Assembly: GCF_042477335.2 (NCBI RefSeq)
Contig: NC_091262.1
Location: forward strand, 38,723,001 to 38,787,000
Direction of reading: 5' to 3'
DNA length: 64,000 nucleotides
Origin: Ovis canadensis
Lineage: Eukaryota > Chordata > Mammalia > Artiodactyla > Bovidae
Both the position numbers and the translations under genes were made by a program. Within the stretch, counting starts at the first letter, position 1; every line of letters starts with the position of its first letter. The notes beneath the pieces were generated by a model. It ran no database searches. It was given only the letters and a program-made list of their open reading frames with translations, and was not told the origin of the DNA. Shown one piece after another: positions 34,126 to 44,127 of the stretch.

Positions 34126-34135
34126 TATTTTCAAA

Positions 34136-34749
34136 AAACTCAACATATAACTGACTTCAGTCCAGAGTTTTTTATTTTCACACAATTCAGTGCATTAAAA
34201 ACTACTACAACTGAACAAGTTAAAAAAGGGAACAAAGAAGCTAGTAAACAATTTCATATGATAAATACACAGTTAAAGATTATCTGTGCAGGAAAATATT
34301 TGTTACGGAGTGGTCTATTCCAAGGAGAGCAGAATGCCAAAGACTAGGAGACAGAAGACACGAAAGATGAGTGAAATTGAAAGGGTTCATAAATATTTCT
34401 GAAGTGATTTTTGTCAAAATGTTTGAAATGCATAATTTTAACTTTATGCTCTCAATACTAGAAATTAGTTCAGAGATCAACTCTAATTCACAGGGTTTAT
34501 ACAATGCATATGTATTTCATACCCTTGAATTCCTCTAAGTAAATCAATTTACTTTATGCCTTTGGGAAGGGATAGTGACTATTATAGGCTGTTTAAATCA
34601 CTGTGAGATTATTTCATTGTTTCAGTGATTAATCAGGGACCTATTAAGAGCAGACACAGGGCTTTCTTAATTCTTTTTTTTCCCTAAGTTTTTAACCCAA
34701 ACTGAACATATTTCCAGCAGCAATACTAGAGTCTCAAAGCATATCTCAT
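34136..34749. other. Unassigned AT-rich intergenic sequence
   Basis: No gene or family recognised. Near its left end (34145-34180) it resembles the sequence left of the BovB insertion at 33190-33222. Confidence 0.45.
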
Positions 34750-34791
34750 TCAATATCCTGTGATGAACCATAATGGAAAAAACATAAGAAA

Positions 34792-34833
<42 letters not shown>

Positions 34834-34885
34834 AACTGGATTGCTGTAGAGCAGAAATCAATACATTATAATTCAACTAGGCATA
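34750..34885 (+). mobile_element. L1 3' UTR remnant with (AT)n
   Basis: L1 3' UTR phrases ('ataatggaaaaaacataaga', 'gtataactggattgctgtag') flank a pure (AT)18 microsatellite at 34794-34829. This dinucleotide run is typical of that 3' UTR position and likely length-variable. Confidence 0.75.
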
Positions 34886-35790
34886 TAGATGGGGAAACAG
34901 TGGAAACAGTGAGAAACTTTATTGTGGGGGGCTCCAAAATTACTGCAGATGGTGACTGCAGCCATGAAATTAAAAGACGCTTACTCTTTGGAAGGAAAGT
35001 TATGACCAACCTAGACAGCATATCAAAAAGTAGAGACATTACTTTGCCGACTAAGGTCCGTCTAGTCAAGGCTATGGTTTTTCCAGTAGTCATGTATGGA
35101 TGTGAGAGTTGGACTATAAGGAAAGCTGAGCGCCGAAAAATTGATGCTTTTCAACTGTGGTGTTGGAGAAGACTCTTGAGAGTCCCTTGGACTGAAAGGA
35201 GATCCAATCAGTCCATCCTAAAGGAGATCAGTCCTGGGTGTTCATTGGAAGGACTGATGTTAAAGCTGAAACTCCAATACTTTGGCCACCTGATGTGAAG
35301 AGCTGACATTTGAAAAGACCCTGATGCTGGAAAAGATTGAGGGCAGAAGGAGAAGGGGATGACAGAGGATGAGATGGTTGGATGGCATCACCGACTCAAT
35401 GGACATGAGTTTGGGTAGGCTCCAGGAGTTGGTGTTGAACAGGGAGGCCTTCTGCTGCTGCTAAGTTGCTTCAGTCGTGTTCAACTCTGTGCGACCCCAC
35501 AGACGGCAGCCCACCAGGCTCCCCTGACTGTGGGATTCTCCAGGCAAGAACACTGGAGTGGGTTTCCATTTCCTTCTCCAATGCATGAAAGTGAAAAGTG
35601 AAAGTGAAGTTGCTCAGTCATGTCCAACTCTTAGCCACCCCACGGACTGCAGCCAACCAGGCTCCTCTGTCCATGGGATTTTCCAGGCAAGAGTCCTGGA
35701 GTAGGGTGCCATCGCCTTCTCCAGCCTGGTGTGCTGTGATTCATGGGATCGCAAAGACATAACTGAGCAACTGAACTGAACTGAATTGAG
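34886..35790 (+). mobile_element. BovB LINE 3' part with nested Bov-A2
   Basis: + strand BovB from the region after YADD ('tgactgcagccatgaaatta') to the 'aactgaactgaactgaat' tail. An antisense Bov-A2 at 35452-35724 splits its last ~70 bp. The frame 34866-35298 is open over most of its length. Confidence 0.88.
35452..35724 (-). mobile_element. Bov-A2 SINE nested in BovB
   Basis: Antisense dimer with the 'tgaaagtgaaaagtgaaa' spacer, interrupting the BovB 3' end. A BovB-derived SINE has landed inside a BovB. Confidence 0.88.
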
Positions 35791-36236
35791 ACTTCAATTA
35801 AAAAAAAAACAAACATATCTCAAAGCCTGTCTCAGTGGTAAAGAATCTGTCTGCCAATGCAAGAGCCCCAAGAGACTTGGGTATTATTCCTGGTTTTATG
35901 TTCAGAACTATAAATCCTTTTCTTATCTGAAATATTTTCTGTCATTCCCAATAATTATCAAACATTCTCCACAATTATCATGTTATTATCAGCAGTTCAA
36001 GATACAATTTTAGACTTTGAAAGAAACACATGGAAAAATTTGCAGTTGAAAATGATGATCCCTAAATACTTCTATCATTACAAAAGAATCCTTCATCTCT
36101 AGGTGATGGGAAGCAAGTACAATTTTTCAAAAGGCAAACTGTGTCAAAGAAAAAGCAAACTGGTAAACTGACGAGAAGTCAATGACTATAATACATTACT
36201 TTTAAATATACATCTATTTTAAATTGAAGATCAGTG
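35791..36236. other. Unassigned AT-rich intergenic sequence
   Basis: The first ~80 bp ('ctcagtggtaaagaatctg', near 35830) look like the tRNA head of a Bov-tA. The remainder is unremarkable, with no gene. Confidence 0.45.
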
Positions 36237-36958
36237 ATATGGGTTGAATTTGTGTTCTCCTGATATTCATTCATTGAAGTTCTAACCCCTAATATTTCAG
36301 AATGTGACCTCATTTGGCAATAGAGTTGTTGCAGATGTAATAAGATGAAGGCATATCAGAGTAGAATGTACACTTAATCCAATATGACTAGTGTCTTTAT
36401 AAAAGAGCAGGATGACACAGGCATGCCCCTAGAAATGCACGCTTGGACACACAGGAGAGTGCCATATGAAATGAAGGCAGAGATCAGGGTGATGAGTTTA
36501 CAAACCAAGACATGATAAAGATTGTTAGCGAAAAACCACAAAAGTTGGAACTTCCCTGGTGGCCCAGTAGCTAAGATTTCTAGTTCCCAACTCAGGGGGC
36601 CCGGGGTTCCATTCCTGGCTGGGGAACTAAATGCCAAATGCTGCAACTAAGGATTCTTCAAGCCACAACTAAGATCCAGCACAACAAAAATAACAAATAA
36701 ATAAATATTTTTTATATTTTATATAAAATATAAAATATTTTATGTTATAAAATAACAAAAATAAATAAATATTTTTTTTAATTAAAAAGCTGAGGGAAAA
36801 TGCTGGAACAGAGTCTTCCTCAGGGCCTCCTGAAAGAAGCAACCCTACCAACACCTGGCTCTTGAACTTCTATCCTCCAGAAATGTGAGACAATACATGT
36901 GTTGTTTAAGCCATCCAGCATATGGTATTTTGTTATGGCAGCCCCAGGAAGCAAATGC
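36237..36958 (+). mobile_element. MLT1-type MaLR LTR, split by CHR SINE
   Basis: Left part 'tatgggttgaatttgtgttc' to about 36545; right part 36781-36958 ends 'ggtattttgttatggcagcc'. The two halves are colinear, with the SINE between them. Confidence 0.8.
36546..36780 (+). mobile_element. CHR-type tRNA-Glu SINE
   Basis: Head 'gaacttccctggtggccca', body 'gggttccattcctggctgg', A/T-rich tail of 'ataaataaatatt' repeats. Inserted in the MLT1 LTR. Confidence 0.82.
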
Positions 36959-37035
36959 AGTCAGTGTTCTACTGGGGAGGTGATTTTTATTTTAAATTCT
37001 TTTAGGCTACCTTACATTAAGTAGTTGTCATCAAC

Positions 37036-37240
37036 TTCAGCTTCCCAGGCGGTTCAGTGATAAAGAATTTGCCTGCCAAGCAGGAGACTCTGGTTCCATC
37101 CCTGGGTCAGGAAGATCCCCTGGAAGAGGAAAAGGCAACCCACTCCAGTATTCTTGCCTGTGAAATTGCATGGATAGAGGAGCCTAGAGGGCTATAGGGG
37201 TTGAAAAGAGTTGAACAGGACTCAGTATGCACAGGCAAGA
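37036..37240 (+). mobile_element. Bov-tA SINE
   Basis: Sense copy: 'gcttcccaggcggttcagtg' tRNA head, then 'ccactccagtattcttgcc' Bov-A part. 36959-37035 is short spacer. Confidence 0.85.
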
Positions 37241-37957
37241 TCTAATAACTTTAGTAATTTCAAAACAATGGTGATGGTAAATAATATCTCTGAGACATAT
37301 GCAAGAACTAAAGTGATAATGAGAAAACCTTATTTTTATTGTGATAAAACCACAGGTGCTGCTGATTTTATCATGGTTTGTTACCTTTATTTATAATGAA
37401 AGGAAATGCTAAATTTCACCTTGAATTTGATGACAATAAAATGTAATTTTTTTTCCCATCCAAGTTCATGGACCTTTTGATGGTATCCATGGATTCCTAC
37501 ATGAAGAACTTTCTGTCTAGATTAAAAGGTTTAAGAAATTTAACAGCCAAATTCAATACATTGTCATTTAATAGATCCTGTTTTGAAAAAAAAAAAAAAA
37601 AAAACAAGCAAAGAAACATAAAACTTTTTAGGAACAGGTGAGGAAATGCGAAACAGGAATTACCTAATTTCAGGGAATTATGGTTAATTCGGTTGGGTGT
37701 GATAATGGTATTGTGGTATGCAGGAGAATGCCTTTCTATTTCAGAGGTACACACTGCAGAAATCAGGCATAATAGGTCCTGATGTCTTTATACAAACACA
37801 CAACACACACATACATATATAAAGCAAATATGGGAAGTATGCACAGTTGTTGAATTAAAATGATATGTAATATCTTGTTCTATTTTTCTGTATGTTTGAC
37901 ATTTTCATAATAAAATAAAAAAATAAGGTGATTCTTTAAGGTATTTTTATGGTATAA
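37241..37957. other. AT-rich intergenic sequence with old L1 3' end
   Basis: A 19-bp A-run lies at 37586-37604. 37740-37930 resembles an old L1 3' UTR ending 'cataataaaataaaaaaat'. No gene seen. Confidence 0.5.
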
Positions 37958-37966
37958 GATAGATGT

Positions 37967-40900
37967 GGTTTTCCTCTATTTCTTTGCATTGATCGCTGAG
38001 GAAGGTTTTCTTATCTCTCCTTGCTATTCTTTGGAACTCTGCATTCAGGTGCTTATATTTTTCCTTTTCTCCTTTGCTTTTCGCTTGTCTTTTTTTCACA
38101 GCTATTTGTAAGGCCTCCCCAGACAGCCATTTTGCTTTTTTGCATTTTTTTTTCTTGGGGATAGTCTTGATTCCTGTCTCCTGTACATTGTCAAGAACCT
38201 CCGTCCATAGTTCATCAGGTGCTCTGTCTATCAGATCTAGTCCCTTAAATCTATTTCTCACTTCCACTGTACAGTCATAAGCAATTTGACTTATGTCATA
38301 CCTGAATGGTCTAGTGGTTTTCCCCATTTTCTTCAATTTAAGTCTGAATTTGGCAATAAGGAGTTCATGATCTGAGCCACAGTCAGCTCCTGGTCTTGTT
38401 TTTGTTGACTGTATAGAGCTTCTCCATCTTTGGCTGCAAAGAATATAATCAATCTGATTTTGGTGTTGACCATCTGGTGATGTCCATGTGTAGAGTCTTC
38501 TCTTGTGTTGTTTGAAGAGGGTGTTTGCTATGACCAGTGCGTTCTCTTGGCAGAACTCTATTAGCCTTTGCCCTGCTTCATTCTGTACTCCAAGGCCAAA
38601 TTTGCCTGTTACTCCAGGTGTTTCTTGACTTCCTACTTTTGCATTCCAGTCCCTTATAATGAAAAGGACATCTTTTTGGGGTGTTAGTTCTAGAAGGTCT
38701 TGTGGGTCTTCATAGAACTGTTCAACTTCAGCTTCTTCAGCATTACTGGTTGGGGCATAGATTTGGATTACTGTGATATTGAATAGTTTGCCTTGGAAAC
38801 AAACAGAGATCATTCTGTTGTTTTTGAGATTGGATCCAAGTACTGCATTTCGGACTCTTTTGTTGACTATGATGGCTACTCCATTTCTTCTGAGGGATTC
38901 CTGCCCACAGTAGTAGATATAATGGTCATCTGAGTTAAATTCACCCATTCCAGTCCATTTTAGTTCACTGATGCCTAGAATGTCGACGTTCACTCTTGCC
39001 ATCTCCTGTTTGACCACTTCCAATTTGCCTTGATTCATGGACCTAACATTCCAGGTTCCTATGCAAGGCAATATTGCTCTTTACAACACTGAACCTTACT
39101 TCTATCATCAGTCCCATCTACAACTGGCTTTGGCTCCATGCCTTCATTCTTTCTGGAGTTATTTCTCCATTGATCTCCAGCAGCATATTGGGCACCTACC
39201 GACCTGGGGAGTTCATCTTTCAGTGTCCTATCTTTTTGCCTTTTCATATGGTCCATGGGGTTCTCAAGGCAAGAATACTGAAGTGGTTTGCCATTCCCTT
39301 CTCCAGTGGACAACATTATGTCACATACCAAGGAAACATTTCATGCAGAGATGGGCTCGATAAAGCACAGAAATGTTACGGATCTAATAGAAGGTCCATA
39401 AGATATTAAGAAGAGGTGGCAAGAATACACAGAAGAACTGTACAAAAAAGATCTTCATGACCCAGATCATCACAATGGTGTGATCACTCATACTGCCCTA
39501 GAGCCAGACATCCTGGGATGTGAAGTCAAGAGGGCCTTAGAAGCATCACTACAAACAAAGCTAGTGGAGGTGATGGAATTCCAGTTGAGCTATTTCAAAT
39601 CCTGGAAGATGATGCTGTGAAAGTGCTGCACTCAATATGCCAGCACATTTGGAAAACTCAGCAGTAGCCACAGGACTGAAAAAGGTCAGTTTTCATTCCA
39701 ATCCCAAAGAAAGGCAATGCCAAAGAATGCTCAAACTATTGCACAATTGCAGTCATTTCACATGCTAGTAAAGTAATGCTCAAAATTCTCCAAGTCAGGC
39801 TTCAGCAATATGTGAACCATGTACTTCCAGATGTTCAAGCTGGTTTTAGAAAAGGCAGAGGAACCAGAGATCAAACTGCCAATATCCACTGGATCATGGA
39901 AAAAGCAAGAGAGTTCCAGAAAGACATCTATTTCTGCTTTATTGGCTATGCCAAAGCCTTTGACTGTGTGGATCACAACAAACTGTGGAAAATTCTGAAA
40001 GAGATGGGAATACCAGACCACCTGACCTGCCTCTTGAGAAACCTCTATGCAGGTCTGGAAGCAACAGTTAGAACTGGACATGGAACAACAGACTGGTTCC
40101 AAATAGGAAAAGGAGTACGTCAAGGCTGTCTATTGTCACCCTGCTTATTTAACTTCTATGCAGAGTACATCATGAGAAACGCTTGGCTGGAGGAAGCACA
40201 AGCTGGAATCAAGATTGCTGGGACAATATCAATAACCTCAGATATGCAGATGACACCATCCTTATGGCAGAAAGTGAAGACGAACTAAAGAGCCTCTTAA
40301 TGAAAGTGAAAGAGGAAATAAAGAAAAAAAGAAAGTGAAAGAGGAGAGTAAAATAGTTGGCTTAAAGCTCAACATTCAGAAAACTAAGATCATGGCATCC
40401 AGTCCTATCACTTCATGGCAAATAGATGAGGAAACAGTGGAAACAGTGGCTGGCTTTATTTTTGGGGGCTCCAAAATCACTGTAGATGGTGATTGCAGCC
40501 ATGAAATTAAAAGATGTTTACTCCTTGGAAGGAAAGTTATGACCAACCTAGAAAGCATATTAAAAAGCAGAGACATTACTTTGTCAACAAAGGTCCGTCT
40601 TGTCAAGGCTGTGGTTTTTCCAGTGGTCATGTATGGATGTGAGAGTTGGACCATAAAGAAAGCTGAGCGCCGATGAATTGATACTTTTGAACTGTGGTGT
40701 TGGAGAAGACTCTTGAGAGTCCCTTGGACTGAAAGGAGATCCAATCAGTCCATCCTAAAGGAGATCAGTCCTGGGTATACATTGGAAGGACTGATGTTGA
40801 AGCTGAAACTCCAATACTTTGGCCACCTGATGTGAAGAGCTGACTCATTTGAAAAGACCCTGATGCTGGGAAAGATTGAGGGCAGAAGGAGAAGGGGATG

Positions 40901-41046
40901 ACAGAGGATGAGATGGTTGGATGGCATCACTGACTCAATGGACATGGGTTTGGGTGAACTCTGGGAGTTGGTGATCAACATGGAGGCCTGGCGTACTGCG
41001 GTTCATGGGGTTGCAAAGAGACACGACTGAGCGACTGAAGTGAACT
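37967..41046 (+). mobile_element. Near full-length BovB with 5' inversion (twin-priming structure)
   Basis: Two parts of one element. 37967-39309 is the 5' portion in antisense, and encodes the apurinic-type endonuclease on - (374 codons open, starting MPCIGTWNVRSMNQGKLEV at 39071). 39330-41046 is the 3' portion in sense, with the linker, reverse transcriptase ([15 protein letters not shown] near 39930), YADD-like region and 3' tail. In element coordinates the antisense part stops about 50-60 bp before the sense part starts, so together they cover almost the whole element. Flanks 'gatagatgt' (37958-37966) and 'gataggtgt' (41047-41055) are a likely TSD with one change. Non-functional. Confidence 0.88.
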
Positions 41047-41055
41047 GATAGGTGT

Positions 41056-42095
41056 CGTATTAGTCAGTAGCGCATACTAGTGAGTGTACAACTTGAAAAA
41101 TTTTACATGTGTAAACACCCATGGAACCACACCAGATTAAGGTCATAGAACATTTCTAGCACCCTGAAGTTCCCTAATACTCCTTTCTAGTCAGTTCCAC
41201 CTTCCAACCCAGCTAACCACTATCCAGACTTCTAACACCATCATTGAAGTATATTGTCTTTGATGTCTGGCTCCCTGTGCACATGACTTCCTCTTATATT
41301 AAAACAAGTTTTGAGAGACAGATAATACCATGTTTGGCAAGGATGTGGGGAATCAGGTCCTCTCTTAAATTGTTGTTTGAAATGTAAGTTGATGAAGACT
41401 TTGACAAGTTTAAATTATTTTTTATTATTTATTCATTAAATTTAAGTTTAGGACCCTACATCTAGGGTCCTGAAAGTGTAAAAATAATGGGCACAGAGAT
41501 TTAGGTTGAAAGGCATACATTTCTAACAGTGAAAAAACTAAAAGCAACAGAACCAAGGTTGGATAAATATGGTCTACTTATACTACATCACAATTAAAAA
41601 TGTGAGATGGACACATGCAATTTCAGTAACTTCCTAGCCATATTATGAAGTTAAAAAAGAAGAAGACAGAGAACTATATATACAGTCCATTTATGGTAAA
41701 GAGAAAAAAAAAAAAGAGAGAAAAATGTCCTTGCAAAATGATGGGGAGGAAAATGAGGAAAAATAAAAGGTTCCTCAAATTTTGCCCTGTATTTTATGTC
41801 TCTGAATTGTTGCATTGTGAGAGACTCAAATGGTAAATATTATTTGTATAATTAAAACATAAACATAAAGGCAAAAAAATTAACTTTAAAAAATATGGAG
41901 AAAGAAGGCAATGAGGGTGCTAGGATATTAAAGAACTTTTAATAGCTGTACCTTTGTTGGAGGTAGGAACAGATGAGGGACTGAGGTGGGAAAGCGTCTT
42001 TTTTCTGTCTTCACTTTATTTTCTTTAAAGCTTCAAGCATAGTACCTGATTTTTAAGCCAACCAGGTATATTTTGCAGAAAAGTAAAGAACATAG
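41056..42095. other. Intergenic sequence with old L1-like remnants
   Basis: 41120-41290 ('agaacatttctagcaccctg') looks like an ancient L1 3' region. The remainder is AT-rich, with an A-run at 41703-41714. No gene recognised. Confidence 0.45.
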
Positions 42096-42250
42096 GGCTT
42101 CCCTGATGGCTCAGATGGTAAAGAATCTACCTGTAATACAGGAAACTTCAGTTCAATCCCTGCAAGAGGTAGATCCCTTGGAGCACGGAAGGGCACCCCA
42201 CTCCAGTATTCCTACCTGGAGAATTCCATGAACAGAAGAGCCTGGAGCCT
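42096..42250 (+). mobile_element. Bov-tA SINE
   Basis: Sense tRNA head 'gggcttccctgatggctcag' followed by the Bov-A body, truncated at its 3' end. Confidence 0.82.
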
Positions 42251-42274
42251 AGAGCAATAGCTGACCAGTCCAAA

Positions 42275-42410
42275 GCCTTGTTTTGTTTTTCTGCTTTTTG
42301 TTTGTTTGTTTTTTGGTTACCTATGGTGGCTTGCAGAATCTTATTTCCTTGACTAGAGATGCAGCCTGGGTCCCTTGTACTGGAAGCAGAAACCCAGGAC
42401 AAGTCTCACT
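42275..42410 (-). mobile_element. CHR-type SINE, antisense
   Basis: T-rich left end, then 'tcttatttccttgactaga' and 'gcagcctgggtcccttgta', the antisense body of a CHR SINE. Diverged. Confidence 0.65.
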
Positions 42411-42994
42411 GTCCTCATTTTTATATTAAACGTGTTTTAAATGTTTGAATAATTAAAAAATATTTTGTATTCAAAACGTTAAAACAAGACGTGTACTTCA
42501 GAGTTTTGGTGTGGTGGTGGGGTCGCCAGGAGGCCCATGCCCCTTTCTTCGATATTTTCAGGAGTAGTGCAGAGCAGATGCTATACAAACAAATGGAGTG
42601 AGGGTTCTTCGTGGGTTTCTGCGGTTAGAGAAGGGGCTGTATTAAGGGAAGGTTGAAGGAGAAACTGGAGTCAGATAAATGGAGAGCGGTCTGGAACTCA
42701 TGGGGTGCAAGTCTGTTCACGGGGCGGGGCAGAATTTAGAAAGGCATGGTGACAAGTATAAAGCCTGGAGGGACGGTTGGGGGCTGTTTGTGCAAGGACT
42801 TCAAACGCCAAGGTAAGGACTTTGGGTTGTATCCTCCTTAACTGTATGTTGAGCGCCAGTTCACCATTCAGCCTGTCTGTGCAATTCTCACAGGAAACCC
42901 ATGGGAAGGTGGCCTTATTCTCCCCATTTTGCAGCTAAGCACACGACAGACTTTTTGAACAGGTGAACCACGGGAGAAAATTCCTTTAAATCCT
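42411..42994. other. Unique sequence upstream of the promoter
   Basis: Mostly single-copy in appearance. 42890-42945 ('ccccattttgcagctaagca') may be a MIR core. No open frame worth calling. Possible proximal regulatory DNA about 1.1-1.7 kb from the MORF4L1 start codon. Confidence 0.45.
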
Positions 42995-43005
42995 GTGTAT
43001 ATTCA

Positions 43006-43186
43006 ATAGTTAGTGCTCAGTCTCTGTCTTTGGGACCCCATGGTCTGGAGCCCATCAGGCTCCTCTGTCCGTGGAATTCTCCAGGCAAGAATACTGGGGT
43101 GGGTTGCTATTTCCTTCTCCAGGGGATCTTCCCGACTCAGGGATCGAACCTGCGCCTTCCGCGTCTCCTGCACTGCAGGCGGACTC
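43006..43186 (-). mobile_element. Bov-tA SINE with 11-bp TSD
   Basis: Antisense Bov-tA. Perfect TSD 'gtgtatattca' at 42995-43005 and 43187-43197. It sits about 50 bp left of the CpG island and marks its outer edge. Confidence 0.92.
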
Positions 43187-43743
43187 GTGTATATTCAGTA
43201 ACAGCAACTAACTGTGCCCTAACAACAACTAGGTGACAAAAAATTGCACAAGTAGGGCAGGTGCGGAACCCCGACGTCGGTACGGTGTAGGTGTAGTGTT
43301 ATTCACGGTTTCGTCTTTCGGCGGCAAGCAGAGCTCCAGCATCTCTAAAAGCCAGAGGTCGACCCCTCAGCCTGCCCCGTGTCGCCCGCTTCGTGCCATT
43401 TCCGCAGGTCTCGGGTGGGGAAGGGGAGGCCCAGGACCCAGCTTGCTGAACGAGGAAACATCCAGACGCAGACTCCATGAACTACCCCGTTTCTGGCCAA
43501 GATTGCTGGCCCTGAAGCTTCCCTGTGCAGAAACTGCTCAACATGCTACTGAAAAGGGGTTTCAGAGGCCGCCATTTCTCTCTGGCCATTCCCAAGCCCA
43601 TATTGTTGCGGCCCTATATTGCCCATGGACCTCCGCAACTGAGTCTTTCCCCTTCTTTTGTGCAGGTTAGGCAAAGCCTTGCTGTCCCTCACTCCGACAA
43701 CAACTTAAAATCAAATCTAGGAAGTAAAAACGCCGCCGCCCCC

Positions 43744-43784
43744 GGGGATGGGGGTGGGGCAGGGGGTTAGGGGTGGGGGAGGGG
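43744..43784 (+). promoter_or_regulatory. G-quadruplex-prone tract in promoter
   Basis: Seven consecutive runs of four or five G separated by one or two bases, then GGAGG. Far exceeds the G3+N1-7 rule. About 300 bp upstream of the ATG on the coding strand. Confidence 0.8.
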
Positions 43785-43833
43785 AGGAGGCCACCGCCCC
43801 GCCCCCGCCCCTCGGCTCCTCCAACGCCTCGGA

Positions 43834-43852
43834 ACTACCAATCCCAGCGTGC
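43834..43852 (+). promoter_or_regulatory. ZNF143/STAF (SBS)-like element
   Basis: ACTACCAATCCCAGCGTGC differs at three positions from the known promoter element ACTACAATTCCCAGCATGC bound by ZNF143 (and linked to THAP11). About 235 bp before the ATG, a usual place for it in CpG promoters. Confidence 0.65.
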
Positions 43853-43874
43853 CCCGGGGCGGCGCGGGCGCAGG

Positions 43875-43886
43875 GGCGCGTGCGCG
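43875..43886 (-). promoter_or_regulatory. NRF1-like site
   Basis: The - strand reads CGCGCACGCGCC, against the NRF1 consensus YGCGCAYGCGCR. Only the last base departs. It lies 23 bp downstream of the ZNF143-like element. Confidence 0.55.
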
Positions 43887-44087
43887 GCGGGCAGCCGTTG
43901 GCTGGAGCAGCAGTTGGGCCGGTCGCGGTGCTGGGCGGTCTGCGGGCGCTGGCAAATCGGGCCCAGGATGTAGAGTTGGCGGTGCCTGACGGCGCGTCTG
44001 ACGCGGAGCTGGGTGGGGTAGAGAGTAGGGGGCGGTAGTCAGGGGTGGTGGGAGAAGGAGGAGGCGGCGGCGGTGAATCTTTTATAA

Positions 44088-44127
44088 ATGGCGCCGAAGC
44101 AGGACCCGAAGCCTAAATTCCAGGAGG
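44088..44127 (+). CDS. MORF4L1: MORF4L1 coding exon 1
   Basis: Begins at the ATG and encodes [13 protein letters not shown] plus the first base of Gly14. The donor is gtgagt at 44128. It lies in the CpG island; the 5' UTR extends left by an unknown length. Confidence 0.95.

Noticed and set aside
37947..39071. 374-codon endonuclease-like frame as a host gene
   Set aside because: It is the BovB endonuclease in the inverted half of a retrotransposon.
43233..43670. 145-codon open frame on + just upstream of MORF4L1
   Set aside because: Begins at the edge of the CpG island and has no family resemblance, no splice logic and no Kozak support. Probably promoter sequence.
44079..44088. TATA-like 'cttttataaa' as the core promoter
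   Set aside because: It overlaps the start codon of MORF4L1, so it cannot place a transcript start upstream of the ATG.
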